In this document: positions 24,418 through 32,518 of the stretch, piece after piece
Position numbering within the stretch: the first letter of the stretch is position 1
Layout: each line of letters starts with the position of its first letter
Source of the DNA: Balneolaceae bacterium UBA3186
Lineage (GTDB): Bacteria; Bacteroidota; Rhodothermia; Balneolales; Balneolaceae
DNA: 64,000 nt
NCBI GenBank assembly: GCA_002364085.1
Contig: DEXK01000012.1
Location: 62,001-126,000 of the forward strand
Direction: 5' to 3'
Made by a program: the position numbers and the translations under genes
The notes under the pieces: generated by a model
Told to the model about the DNA's origin: nothing
Databases searched by the model: none
What the model saw: the letters and a program-made list of their open reading frames with translations, nothing else

Positions 24418-26028
24418 ATGTCCTCAACGGCAACTGCCGATTCTCCTATTCTTAAAGAAGCAAAGAGAAGACGTACATTCGCAATTATTTCTCACCCGGA
24501 TGCTGGTAAAACCACACTCACGGAAAAACTCCTTCTTTATGGTGGAGCTATTCATGAAGCAGGTTCCGTTCGTGCCCGAAAGGCTTCGCATCATGCAGCC
24601 TCAGACTGGATGGCGATAGAAAAAGAGCGTGGAATCTCCGTTACTTCTTCTGTAATGCGTTTCGAAAAAGACGGCATCAAGTACAACCTGCTAGACACTC
24701 CCGGTCATAAAGATTTTTCAGAAGATACACTTAGAACGCTTGTAGCAGCAGATTGTGGTTTGATGGTTATTGATGTTGCAAAAGGTGTGGAGGAACAAAC
24801 CGAAAAACTTTTTGAAGTATGTAAGCTTCGCGAGGTTCCGGTAATCACTTTCGTAAACAAGTGCGACCGCCCGGGAATGGATCCTTTGGAAGTGCTAAGT
24901 AATGTGGAATCTAAACTAGGAATTGAAGCAGTTCCTGCAAGCTGGCCGTTAGGTTATGGACAGAAATTTCAGGGGATTTACGATGTGATCGGGAATAAAG
25001 TTCATGTATATGAAAAAGCTGATCACGGTGCTAAAAAAGCCATCACAGAAACAATGTCGGTAGAACAAGCGCTAGAGCAAAGCAATCTTTCTGATATGGA
25101 AAAGGATGCTTTTCGCGAAGAAGTAATGCTTATCGAAGATATGTATCCGAATATGGATAAGGAGCTTTATAACACTGGTAAAGTTACTCCTGTTTTCTTT
25201 GGTTCGGCACTTAATAATTTTGGTTTGGATGTGTTTTTGAACTATTTCCATCAACTTGCTCCTTCTCCTCAAATGTATGAACAGGCAGCTGGAGGAGAGC
25301 GCTCCATTGATGATTCTTTTTCAGGATTTATTTTTAAGATGCAGGCCAACATGAATCCCGGACACCGCGATTGTGCTGCTTTCATTCGGGTTGCATCAGG
25401 AAAGTTCCAACGTGGACAAAATGTAGTTATCTCTCATACCGGTAAGAAAATTAAAATGGCAACCCCTCATACTTTGATGGGTGACGAACGCCAATTAATG
25501 GAAGAAGCCTATCCGGGAGATATTGTTTCTATTTTCAATCCCGGTGATTTCAGAATCGGAACAACTATCTATGAAAAAAATGATGTCCGATTTGATGTGA
25601 TTCCTTTATTCACTCCGGAGCATTTTCAAAAAGTCGCTACTAAAGATCCTTTTAAAAGAAAACAGCTTCGCGAGGGATTACAGCAACTTTCAGAGGAAGG
25701 AGTGGTTCATGTATTTGAAGTACCAAATGGCGTTGGAAACGAACTTTTATTGGGAACAGTAGGTGTGCTCCAGTTTGAAGTGGTCGAGCACCGAATGCTG
25801 GAAGAGTACAGTGTGGAACTCGTTAAAACTCCCGTTTCGTACTATTGCGCCAGATGGTTGCCAAATGATGAACCTGAGGTGATTAAAAAACTGGAATCCA
25901 GTTATTCTACGCATGTAACAAAAGACATGGAAGAAAATCCTATTGTGCTATTCGAATCCATGTATGCGCTTAATCAGGCTGAAGAAAAGGTGGGAGCTCA
26001 GCATTTATTTAAATTCAAGCAAGGCTAG
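24418..26028 (+). CDS. prfC: peptide chain release factor 3
   Basis: The 536-residue translational GTPase removes RF1/RF2 from the ribosome after termination. G-box motifs are visible: SHPDAGKTT (25-33), the switch I region ERGISVTSS, DTPGH and NKCD. EF-G-like domains II and III follow. The length matches the family (about 525-540). Start at ATG 24418. Monocistronic. Confidence 0.95.
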   Translation: MSSTATADSPILKEAKRRRTFAIISHPDAGKTTLTEKLLLYGGAIHEAGSVRARKASHHAASDWMAIEKERGISVTSSVMRFEKDGIKYNLLDTPGHKDFSEDTLRTLVAADCGLMVIDVAKGVEEQTEKLFEVCKLREVPVITFVNKCDRPGMDPLEVLSNVESKLGIEAVPASWPLGYGQKFQGIYDVIGNKVHVYEKADHGAKKAITETMSVEQALEQSNLSDMEKDAFREEVMLIEDMYPNMDKELYNTGKVTPVFFGSALNNFGLDVFLNYFHQLAPSPQMYEQAAGGERSIDDSFSGFIFKMQANMNPGHRDCAAFIRVASGKFQRGQNVVISHTGKKIKMATPHTLMGDERQLMEEAYPGDIVSIFNPGDFRIGTTIYEKNDVRFDVIPLFTPEHFQKVATKDPFKRKQLREGLQQLSEEGVVHVFEVPNGVGNELLLGTVGVLQFEVVEHRMLEEYSVELVKTPVSYYCARWLPNDEPEVIKKLESSYSTHVTKDMEENPIVLFESMYALNQAEEKVGAQHLFKFKQG

Positions 26029-26053
26029 ATCAATAACCAATACTCAATTTCCT

Positions 26054-26112
26054 ATAACCAACACTCAATTTCCAACTTGGATATTGGAAATTGAGTGTTG
26101 AATGTTGGTTAT
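26054..26112. repeat. long inverted repeat between convergent genes
   Basis: A perfect 17-bp inverted repeat (26059-26075 and 26084-26100) has an 8-base loop. The outer bases ATAACCA and TGGTTAT extend it after a 4-base bulge. A partial direct copy of the left arm (ACTCAATTTCC) precedes it at 26042-26052. There is no T run, but it may terminate prfC and the opposing metalloprotease gene. It also resembles a mobile extragenic repeat. Confidence 0.7.
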
Positions 26113-26116
26113 TGCT

Positions 26117-26881
26117 CTACTTTCCTCCATTAGCCTGAAGATCCTGAATGCATTGAGCATCGAGTTCTGGTACATTTCCACCCATTAGGTTGCTTGTAAA
26201 GTCTGACGTCCGAACAGCAAAATACATTAAACAGCTATCCACATCGCAGTGTGCTCCGTTAGCTTCATCCTGATGATCCTGAACCGTTGGGGTTCCGTTC
26301 CCGACTAACCCAAGAATATGACCGAATTCGTGTTGAAGAACCGTTGTTTCTACTGTTTCTCTGCTTGGCTGACCAAACCCTCCAGAATTATTTGCAATAG
26401 TACCACCCAGCAAAGCCATGGATGTATTGAAATATGCAAATCCGAGAACATTTTCTTGTTCAAATTGTCCGTCAAGAATTAGAAAATAGGCTGCAATTGT
26501 ATTTCCCTCAGTGTACGTGTCTCTGAATTCTTTTTCGATATCAAAAGCTTCTTGAGCAGAATATGGAGAATTACCAGGTGAAGGGATTTCATCGTCTAAT
26601 GAAATGGAAACACTTGTTTTATTAAGCCTGCTTTGCAGAAACGATCGTAAATTATTTAATGCACCTTGTGTAGGTTGAAAGCCATCAACGTAATCAACTT
26701 CTATTATTAGCGAGCTGTAAGTACTATTTGATAAAAAGTCGTTAGCAGAATCTCCAACATTTTGTGTGCTGGAAAATTCGTTACCATTTCCTCCGCTGTT
26801 GCCAGCATCGTTACTGTTGCACCCCAAAAAAAGAGCGGTTATTATTAATATTGTCCCGAAAAGTGATCTAAAATTTTTCAT
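26117..26881 (-). CDS. predicted zinc metalloprotease lipoprotein
   Basis: The 254-residue protein has a lipoprotein signal with lipobox LFLGC (Cys21) and a Ser/Asn-rich linker. Its metalloprotease core includes HEFGHILGLV (about 190-199). The metzincin third ligand at the usual position is not His; the His in VQDHQD about ten residues later, or AHC, could supply it. A CLMYF turn follows the zinc site. Probably a surface or periplasmic protease of a Bacteroidota-specific family. Confidence 0.75.
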   Translation of the reverse strand: MKNFRSLFGTILIITALFLGCNSNDAGNSGGNGNEFSSTQNVGDSANDFLSNSTYSSLIIEVDYVDGFQPTQGALNNLRSFLQSRLNKTSVSISLDDEIPSPGNSPYSAQEAFDIEKEFRDTYTEGNTIAAYFLILDGQFEQENVLGFAYFNTSMALLGGTIANNSGGFGQPSRETVETTVLQHEFGHILGLVGNGTPTVQDHQDEANGAHCDVDSCLMYFAVRTSDFTSNLMGGNVPELDAQCIQDLQANGGK

Positions 26882-27025
26882 AAGTGCTTATAGTGTCTTC
26901 AGACTAGTTTGTTCCGTATTAATAATGATATAACCATTTTGTAAAGATCTTCATTTCCACTTTATAAGCCGCTAAAAAGTCCCTAGTTTAAGGTTCGCAA
27001 AAAAATTAATGCATCTATACTAAAA

Positions 27026-27517
27026 TTGATTACTGAAACTAAGGTTTCCGAGCAAGTAAAAATTATTAAAGCCGATCTTGATAACCCAAAACATGCTGCT
27101 GATATTGTAAATATCGTAGACTTGTTTGCCAAAGATCCTATGGGTCAGGATGAACCACTCAGCGAAGAAGTAAGAGTTGATATGATCGCTGAGATGAAGA
27201 AAATCCCTACTACAATGACTTATATGGCATATCATGAAGAAAAAGTCCTTGGGATCGTGACCTGCTTTATTGGTTATTCAACCTTTACAGCCAGCAAAAC
27301 TTTCAAAATCCATGACGTAGCTGTTCACCCTGATGCAAGAGGAATGGGAGTTGGAACAAAACTTCTGGATGCTGTTCATGATGAAGCAGAAAAAATGGGG
27401 TGTTCCAAAATTACCCTCGAAGTTCGCGAAGATAATCCCGCACAGAATCTCTATGAAAGAGAAGGATTTGAGTACGGCGAACCGAAATGGTGGTTTATGA
27501 CGAAGGAATTGGATTAA
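27026..27517 (+). CDS. GNAT-family N-acetyltransferase
   Basis: The 163-residue protein has the acetyl-CoA-binding motif VHPDARGMGVGTKLL and the C-terminal EVREDNPAQNLYEREGFE, both standard GNAT features. The substrate is unknown. It starts at TTG 27026, since no ATG is in frame before the core. Its stop overlaps the stop of the convergent M56 gene by four bases. Confidence 0.8.
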   Translation: MITETKVSEQVKIIKADLDNPKHAADIVNIVDLFAKDPMGQDEPLSEEVRVDMIAEMKKIPTTMTYMAYHEEKVLGIVTCFIGYSTFTASKTFKIHDVAVHPDARGMGVGTKLLDAVHDEAEKMGCSKITLEVREDNPAQNLYEREGFEYGEPKWWFMTKELD

Positions 27518-29358
27518 TTAGCATTCTTTAAACGTTGCTCCGGATTTGGGGGAATTGGAGGCGGCGGCGGAGTTACTCCTGTAGTATCTAATTTTTTCTC
27601 CAGTGCAAATCTACGTGCCTGAGCTGTTTTCAATTCCCAATAAGCAATGTTTAATTCCTCCATACTACTCATAGATACTTCCATATTAAGGTATTCCGCA
27701 AGGGTCTTTTTATACCTAGTTCTTAATTCAAGATATCTTTCTTCTAAAAATTCTCTTGTAATTGGGACCCTTTCTCCATTCTCATAGAGTTCTTGCTCAA
27801 TTATATCTCCATCTTCACCATAAAGTGTTAAAAGACCATGGTAAAATTGTCGTTCGGCCTCTTGTTTGGTTCCGTATTCAAACTGTAGATTTCCATTTGG
27901 ATAAAAGCGCTGGAATATTCTCGAATTGTTTTTTGTAAATGGTGGATAGGTACTTTTCTGATATAATGTGTCTCTAAGACTTGTACTGGTAGTGAAAAGC
28001 AGTCCGTTTCGAAATTCGTTTTCCGTTCTAAACACTTCTTCATCTTTATCCGAGAATAAAACTCTACTTAAAAGTCTTCCGTTCTCAAACTTTGATATGC
28101 TATACACTTTATCATTTTCTTTTAAATAAATGGTATTAGATCCTGAAAAAGGATTACCATTTCCATCATAAAAAGTCCATATGTTTGAGTTAGTTATTGA
28201 ATCACGTTCTTGAACTTTTGTAAGTATTTTAACCTTAGAATAGGTGTCATTACTTAAAAAACCATACCAGTATTCTACTCCGTTTATTCTAGTTGTTTTT
28301 TGGGTTGTGTTATCTGTGCAAAAAATCAAAGCAACGCTCAGAAGTATTGGAATCATCACTATTTTCTTTGTAGCTACAGACAAAAACGAATATTCCTTCA
28401 TCATCATATTAAACCGCTTTTTTGTCAAAGAGTAATTAAAACTGCTCGCCAGACTCGTTTTATAAGAAGGAAAGATTGAGCTAATTAATAACTTTTGGTA
28501 ACTAACCGTATCCTTAGTTTTACTAATTACAGAATCATCCGCCAAAAACTCGTGATTGATCTGAATGGCTCTCTTATATAAATAGAAGATCGGGTTGAAC
28601 CAAAAAACAACTCTCAGCAACTCAATAAAAAGAACATCCAGCGAATGTTTTTGTTTTGCATGAGTTAGTTCATGATCCAGGATTTGTTTTGATAACCTGC
28701 CCTTTTCATAATCTTCTTTGTATACATATATGGTATTCAAAAAAGTATGAGGAACTGTTGGTTCCGGGATCAAGACAACATTGGCTGTACCATACACTGC
28801 GTGTTTGTTTAATGCTCTTTTACGGTAGAAAGTAACCAGTCCTAGAAGTAATTTCGTCAACAAGACAAGCGTTACTGACCCATACAATCCTATCGCGACA
28901 TCTTTTACCGACAAAGAGTAAACCCGATCCAGTTTATATTCTTTAGCTACATCAGTTTCTGAAGTTGAAACAGGTTGCTCTAACGGTATTCTTAAATCTG
29001 AATTACTGCGGGTTAAGTTTTCTTGTTTCTTCGGTTTATAAACATCCGTATCGCTTGTTTCTGCAGATACGGGCGCAGACTCAACTCGCTTGTCTACAAT
29101 TGGTTTTGGCTCCAAATTCCTTTCAACAAAATCAGACGTTGCAACAGAGATTGTTTCTATTGCTTCAGCAGGTTGTTGTGTAAACAATCTTACATTTCCG
29201 GTATCAATAGTATAAAAAGGGATGCTTAAAGCAAAGACCAGACTAAACAGCAAAAAGAACCGATTAAAACGATGCATCTTTTGCCGTTCCAGAAAAAGTA
29301 AATAGATTCCTAAAAGGATCACCAAACAAAGACCGGATTTAATTAGATACGCAATCAT
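27514..29358 (-). CDS. M56/BlaR1-family membrane metallopeptidase with C-terminal MORN-like region
   Basis: The 614-residue protein has N-terminal membrane helices and a Ser/Glu-rich loop (60-140). A further helix follows at about 155-176, then the zinc site HELTH (229-233) with NHEFLAD downstream. The last helix (about 325-345) leads to an exported C-terminal part. That part has repeats of the FYPNGNLQFEYG/LYGEDGDIIEQE type, as in MORN/YwqK-like proteins, in place of a penicillin-binding domain. It probably senses the envelope and cleaves the BlaI-like repressor. Third gene of the operon. Confidence 0.8.
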   Translation of the reverse strand: MIAYLIKSGLCLVILLGIYLLFLERQKMHRFNRFFLLFSLVFALSIPFYTIDTGNVRLFTQQPAEAIETISVATSDFVERNLEPKPIVDKRVESAPVSAETSDTDVYKPKKQENLTRSNSDLRIPLEQPVSTSETDVAKEYKLDRVYSLSVKDVAIGLYGSVTLVLLTKLLLGLVTFYRKRALNKHAVYGTANVVLIPEPTVPHTFLNTIYVYKEDYEKGRLSKQILDHELTHAKQKHSLDVLFIELLRVVFWFNPIFYLYKRAIQINHEFLADDSVISKTKDTVSYQKLLISSIFPSYKTSLASSFNYSLTKKRFNMMMKEYSFLSVATKKIVMIPILLSVALIFCTDNTTQKTTRINGVEYWYGFLSNDTYSKVKILTKVQERDSITNSNIWTFYDGNGNPFSGSNTIYLKENDKVYSISKFENGRLLSRVLFSDKDEEVFRTENEFRNGLLFTTSTSLRDTLYQKSTYPPFTKNNSRIFQRFYPNGNLQFEYGTKQEAERQFYHGLLTLYGEDGDIIEQELYENGERVPITREFLEERYLELRTRYKKTLAEYLNMEVSMSSMEELNIAYWELKTAQARRFALEKKLDTTGVTPPPPPIPPNPEQRLKNAN

Positions 29359-29388
29359 AATTTTCTCTTCTTGATTTCTTGTTCTAAA

Positions 29389-30969
29389 TCATTCTTTTAC
29401 GGATGGGGGAGTGGTCGACAATTTCATGGGGTACATTTTACGGATCTCTTCTCTTTCCGGACTATCCTCTTCAAAATTCGAAAAGGTTGAACCAAATTTT
29501 TTGATAGCAGCTTCATCCCTCATTTCATGAATTGCTGATCTAATTTCTTCAAGTAATTTAAGATATAATTCATATGATACTTCAGGCGAGGTTTTAATAT
29601 AAAAAATGACATTACTAGGATCTCTGCTACTGTCATTTACAAACTGTTTAACATTATCCTTCACCTTATTTAGTTTCGCAGGCTCATTATTAATAAGAAG
29701 CAGAGCCTGACTACTCATCAAGATTCGCATAATATCCTGACTTTCCAGAGATATCTGTTCTTCATTAGTTGCGGGTGGTAATGTTAATACAACGCTACTA
29801 TCACTTTTTTGATGACTATAAATTATTCTATAAGCTTTTTGCCTTCTCAGAACATTTTGAACATCAGTTACTGCTCCGAACTTTGCATCTTCACTAACGT
29901 TCATTCTTACCAATTCAGGTCTTTCAGATAAATCTGTTAAAGCACTTTCCAGTTCATCTAAAGTCATGGCTTGACCGTTTACCAGAAGGTTGTTATCAGC
30001 TTGAATTTCAATTGTAATTTCTTTACCTAAATCAGCATCGGACAAAATCTTATTCGGTTCAGGTTCACATCCCAGCATCATTGACAGCAAAGCAAAAAAC
30101 GGTGCCAAAAGCATCATTTTAACCGGAAATTGTACTTTTGTTTTGGATTGAGTCATCATTTGTAATCTCCGTTTTGTTGATAAAAAATTGAAACTGCTTG
30201 CTAAACTATATATGGTACTTCTCTCTATAGTTTGTAACAGCATCTGCTGATAATTCTTTATAATTGTACCATTAGATAACACGGCTTCATCAGCTAAATA
30301 TTCGTGGTTTAATGCGATTGCTTTTTTATAGAGATAAAGCAAAGGATTGAACCAAAAAACTATTTTTAATGTCTCCACAAAAAGAATATCGAGCGAGTGC
30401 TTTTGCCTTATATGTGTAAACTCATGATTCAGCACTTCTTCAGGAATCTCTCCGCTTTTAAACTCTTTTTTGCTCAAAAATACTGTATTGATAAAAGAGT
30501 GTGGAATCACGTTTTCATTCAGAAGAACAACCTGAAATCCTTGTATTAGACATTTTCGATTGGTCTCTGACTTAAGATGAATTTTGATAATAGCTCTTAT
30601 CAGTCTGATAAAAAGCAACGCTGATACAATACCGTAGATAAGAAAAAAGATTTTATCAGGTGAAGTATTTGAATCTAATACACCTTCTTGTACTATAGCA
30701 TTTGCTACTACTTCTGAGGGTAAAGTTATTTCATCAAAATTTTGATAACCGGTCAAAGGAGCGGCTTCACCAAATTGGAATATTGCAGACCAAGGAATCT
30801 CTATCGATATGATCCCTACCGGTGTTAAAGGAATAATGAGTGAGAACACTAAACTCCAGAGAAGAAATACTCTGTTGAAGATCAACCTCTTTTCTTTTTC
30901 CAAAAAGAACCAATAGATCACTAGCAAAAGAGCTAAACTAACAGAAGAGTATATCAAATAAGTTATCAT
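29389..30969 (-). CDS. M56/BlaR1-family membrane metallopeptidase
   Basis: The 526-residue protein has the same layout as its neighbour: two N-terminal helices, a helix at about 108-130, HEFTH (182-186), NHEYLAD, and a last helix at about 280-300 that ends in MLGCEPEP. An exported C-terminal domain without a beta-lactam sensor motif follows. It overlaps the BlaI-like gene by four bases. With two M56 proteins behind one repressor, the pair may respond to different ligands. Confidence 0.85.
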   Translation of the reverse strand: MITYLIYSSVSLALLLVIYWFFLEKEKRLIFNRVFLLWSLVFSLIIPLTPVGIISIEIPWSAIFQFGEAAPLTGYQNFDEITLPSEVVANAIVQEGVLDSNTSPDKIFFLIYGIVSALLFIRLIRAIIKIHLKSETNRKCLIQGFQVVLLNENVIPHSFINTVFLSKKEFKSGEIPEEVLNHEFTHIRQKHSLDILFVETLKIVFWFNPLLYLYKKAIALNHEYLADEAVLSNGTIIKNYQQMLLQTIERSTIYSLASSFNFLSTKRRLQMMTQSKTKVQFPVKMMLLAPFFALLSMMLGCEPEPNKILSDADLGKEITIEIQADNNLLVNGQAMTLDELESALTDLSERPELVRMNVSEDAKFGAVTDVQNVLRRQKAYRIIYSHQKSDSSVVLTLPPATNEEQISLESQDIMRILMSSQALLLINNEPAKLNKVKDNVKQFVNDSSRDPSNVIFYIKTSPEVSYELYLKLLEEIRSAIHEMRDEAAIKKFGSTFSNFEEDSPEREEIRKMYPMKLSTTPPSVKE

Positions 30970-31340
30970 GACTGTTTCTTTTTGATTTCCTTATCAATGA
31001 TAGACTTCAGCTCCTGTAGTTCTTTTTCTGATAGATTCGTTTCAGAAGTAAAAAAGGAAGCAAACTGTGAGGTGGAGTTATTGAAGAACTTTTTGATCAG
31101 TCCGTTCACATGCTTTGAGAAATAATCAGACTTTTTAACCAGCGGAAAATATTCCCGGGATCTTCCAAACTGTTTATAGTCTACAAATCCCTTGTCCTGC
31201 ATTCGCTTTAAAAGAGTGGCTACCGTAGTTGGAGCGGGTTGCTCACTTTCGGGATATGCATCTAACAGATCTTTCATGAAAGCCTTTTTAAGCTTCCACA
31301 AATGCTGCATTAGTTCTTCTTCAGTTTGAGATAATTGCAT
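30966..31340 (-). CDS. BlaI/MecI/CopY-family repressor
   Basis: The 124-residue winged-helix protein begins LSQTEEELMQHLWKLKKAF and contains ATTVATLLKRMQDKGFVDYK, the recognition-helix region of the BlaI family. Such repressors are dimeric and are inactivated by proteolysis by a partner M56 peptidase, two of which follow. Two TCTACA-type dyads at 31344-31377 upstream are its likely operators. A target other than beta-lactam resistance is possible, as no beta-lactamase gene is present. Confidence 0.9.
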   Translation of the reverse strand: MQLSQTEEELMQHLWKLKKAFMKDLLDAYPESEQPAPTTVATLLKRMQDKGFVDYKQFGRSREYFPLVKKSDYFSKHVNGLIKKFFNNSTSQFASFFTSETNLSEKELQELKSIIDKEIKKKQS

Positions 31341-31343
31341 TGC

Positions 31344-31357
31344 TCTACAAGTTTAGA
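31344..31357. promoter_or_regulatory. BlaI-type operator, promoter-distal copy
   Basis: TCTACAAGTTTAGA is an imperfect dyad matching the copy 20 bp further upstream. It lies just after the predicted transcription start and four bases from the start codon. Confidence 0.65.
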
Positions 31358-31362
31358 ATTGT

Positions 31363-31378
31363 TTCTACAAATGTAGAA
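31363..31378. promoter_or_regulatory. BlaI-type operator overlapping the -7 box
   Basis: TTCTACA-AA-TGTAGAA has perfect 7-bp arms and follows the TACA/TGTA pattern of BlaI/MecI operators. On the minus strand it contains the -7 box TACATTTG. Confidence 0.75.
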
Positions 31379-31398
31379 TAAAAATACACAAATCCAAA
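31368..31398 (-). promoter_or_regulatory. Bacteroidota-type promoter of the BlaI/M56 operon
   Basis: On the minus strand a -33 TTTG (31398-31395) and a -7 TACATTTG (31375-31368) are separated by exactly 19 bases. Both match the Bacteroidota consensus. The operator covers the -7 box, so repression by occlusion is expected. Confidence 0.75.
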
Positions 31399-31433
31399 CT
31401 TTTTCTTTTAATTACCCTTGAAGAGCATTTAAA

Positions 31434-32213
31434 CTACGATTGGCTTGTCACTTTTTTTGCATCTTCAGCCAAACCAAGTACGGCCTGCTGGTATAATTCG
31501 CTGTTATTATATCTGAGAATTGCGTCTTCAACACTGCCTGTTATTTCCTTGAAATGAGACAGATACTTACCGACTGAGTAAATATTATTGCTCATATCGT
31601 ACAAGTCATCTCCAACAAACCAACGGTTTAGCGACCAGGGAATAAACTGCGCATATGACATTGCTCCGGCATAACTGGATTTAAGAGCCAAAATATCTAC
31701 TTCTCTTTTATCTGCCCATTCTATTAACTCTTCTAGTTGAGCAAGAGCAAATTTAGCACGATGTCCTTCTTTGATCATAGATACATACGCGTTGAACGGA
31801 TTATATTTCCCTGAGAATTTCCCGAATTCTGACTCCACCCCAAGTATCCCAATAATCACTTCTTTAGGAATTCCATACTCATTTTCCGCATTGATCAGAT
31901 CTTCTTTATGCGTTTCATAGAATGAAGCGATCTTGTTTTTCTTATTATCATAACCCAACACCTTCTGATACTTTTCGAAACTATCGATCTTTACCTCAGC
32001 AGAGCGGGTGAACTTTTCAGTAATTCCGGTAATCAATTTAAATCTGGAATCTTCAAAATAAGGTCGGATGTCCACGCCTTTTTTCTCGAAATGTTCTATC
32101 AATTTCGTTTTGTATTCCTCATCAGGATTACTCGCAGCATTTGCAACCGTACTCCATCCAAAAACAACAAACAGGAGCGCGAAAACTCCCTTCTTTAAAT
32201 CTGATCCTATCAT
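31434..32213 (-). CDS. MltB-like lytic murein transglycosylase
   Basis: The 259-residue exported protein has a signal peptide ending about ANAA. Its SLT_2/GH103 domain carries the catalytic Glu127 in ILGVESEFG, plus SYAGAMSYAQFIPWSLNRW and AILRYNNS. It should cleave glycan strands to anhydromuropeptides. No lipobox is present, so it is periplasmic rather than lipid-anchored. It is shorter than E. coli MltB (about 360). Confidence 0.85.
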   Translation of the reverse strand: MIGSDLKKGVFALLFVVFGWSTVANAASNPDEEYKTKLIEHFEKKGVDIRPYFEDSRFKLITGITEKFTRSAEVKIDSFEKYQKVLGYDNKKNKIASFYETHKEDLINAENEYGIPKEVIIGILGVESEFGKFSGKYNPFNAYVSMIKEGHRAKFALAQLEELIEWADKREVDILALKSSYAGAMSYAQFIPWSLNRWFVGDDLYDMSNNIYSVGKYLSHFKEITGSVEDAILRYNNSELYQQAVLGLAEDAKKVTSQS

Positions 32214-32518
32214 ATTATTGTACCGTTCTGATCTGTAAAATGATTTCTTGATGATAATAAAACTGAATCGAAGTAGAAATAGTATTTTGTGAAAGGTTGT
32301 ATCAGTTTTAAAACAATGATTCTTACAAACTCGAACTTCAATACAAAATCCCTTATCTTTTGAGTCTTGGCGAATTTGCTATTTCTACTCTTAAACCGGA
32401 TTCAGAAATTAGTGATACGCCACGGAAACACGAAAGCACAAAAATGTGTTTTCTTTCGTGATTTTGTGCTCTAATGGCAGAATCATCTGAATCTTGAAAA
32501 AATCATTAAAAGGAAATC
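32214..32518. other. 305-bp intergenic region with an interleaved palindrome
   Basis: There is no open frame with coding character. Interleaved inverted repeats occur at 32429-32436 (CACGAAAG) with 32453-32460 (CTTTCGTG), and GCACAAAA (32436-32443) with TTTTGTGC (32462-32469). The order is again A-B-A'-B'. The lpdA gene starts at 32519 behind a modest AAGGAAATC site. Confidence 0.55.

Noticed and set aside
27514..27517. Frameshift or assembly error where GNAT and M56 genes overlap
   Set aside because: Both genes end naturally in a shared palindromic TTAA; overlapping stops of convergent genes are normal.
30966..31340. Beta-lactam resistance locus
   Set aside because: The BlaI and M56 proteins are present, but there is no beta-lactamase or penicillin-binding protein gene, and the M56 proteins lack the sensor domain.
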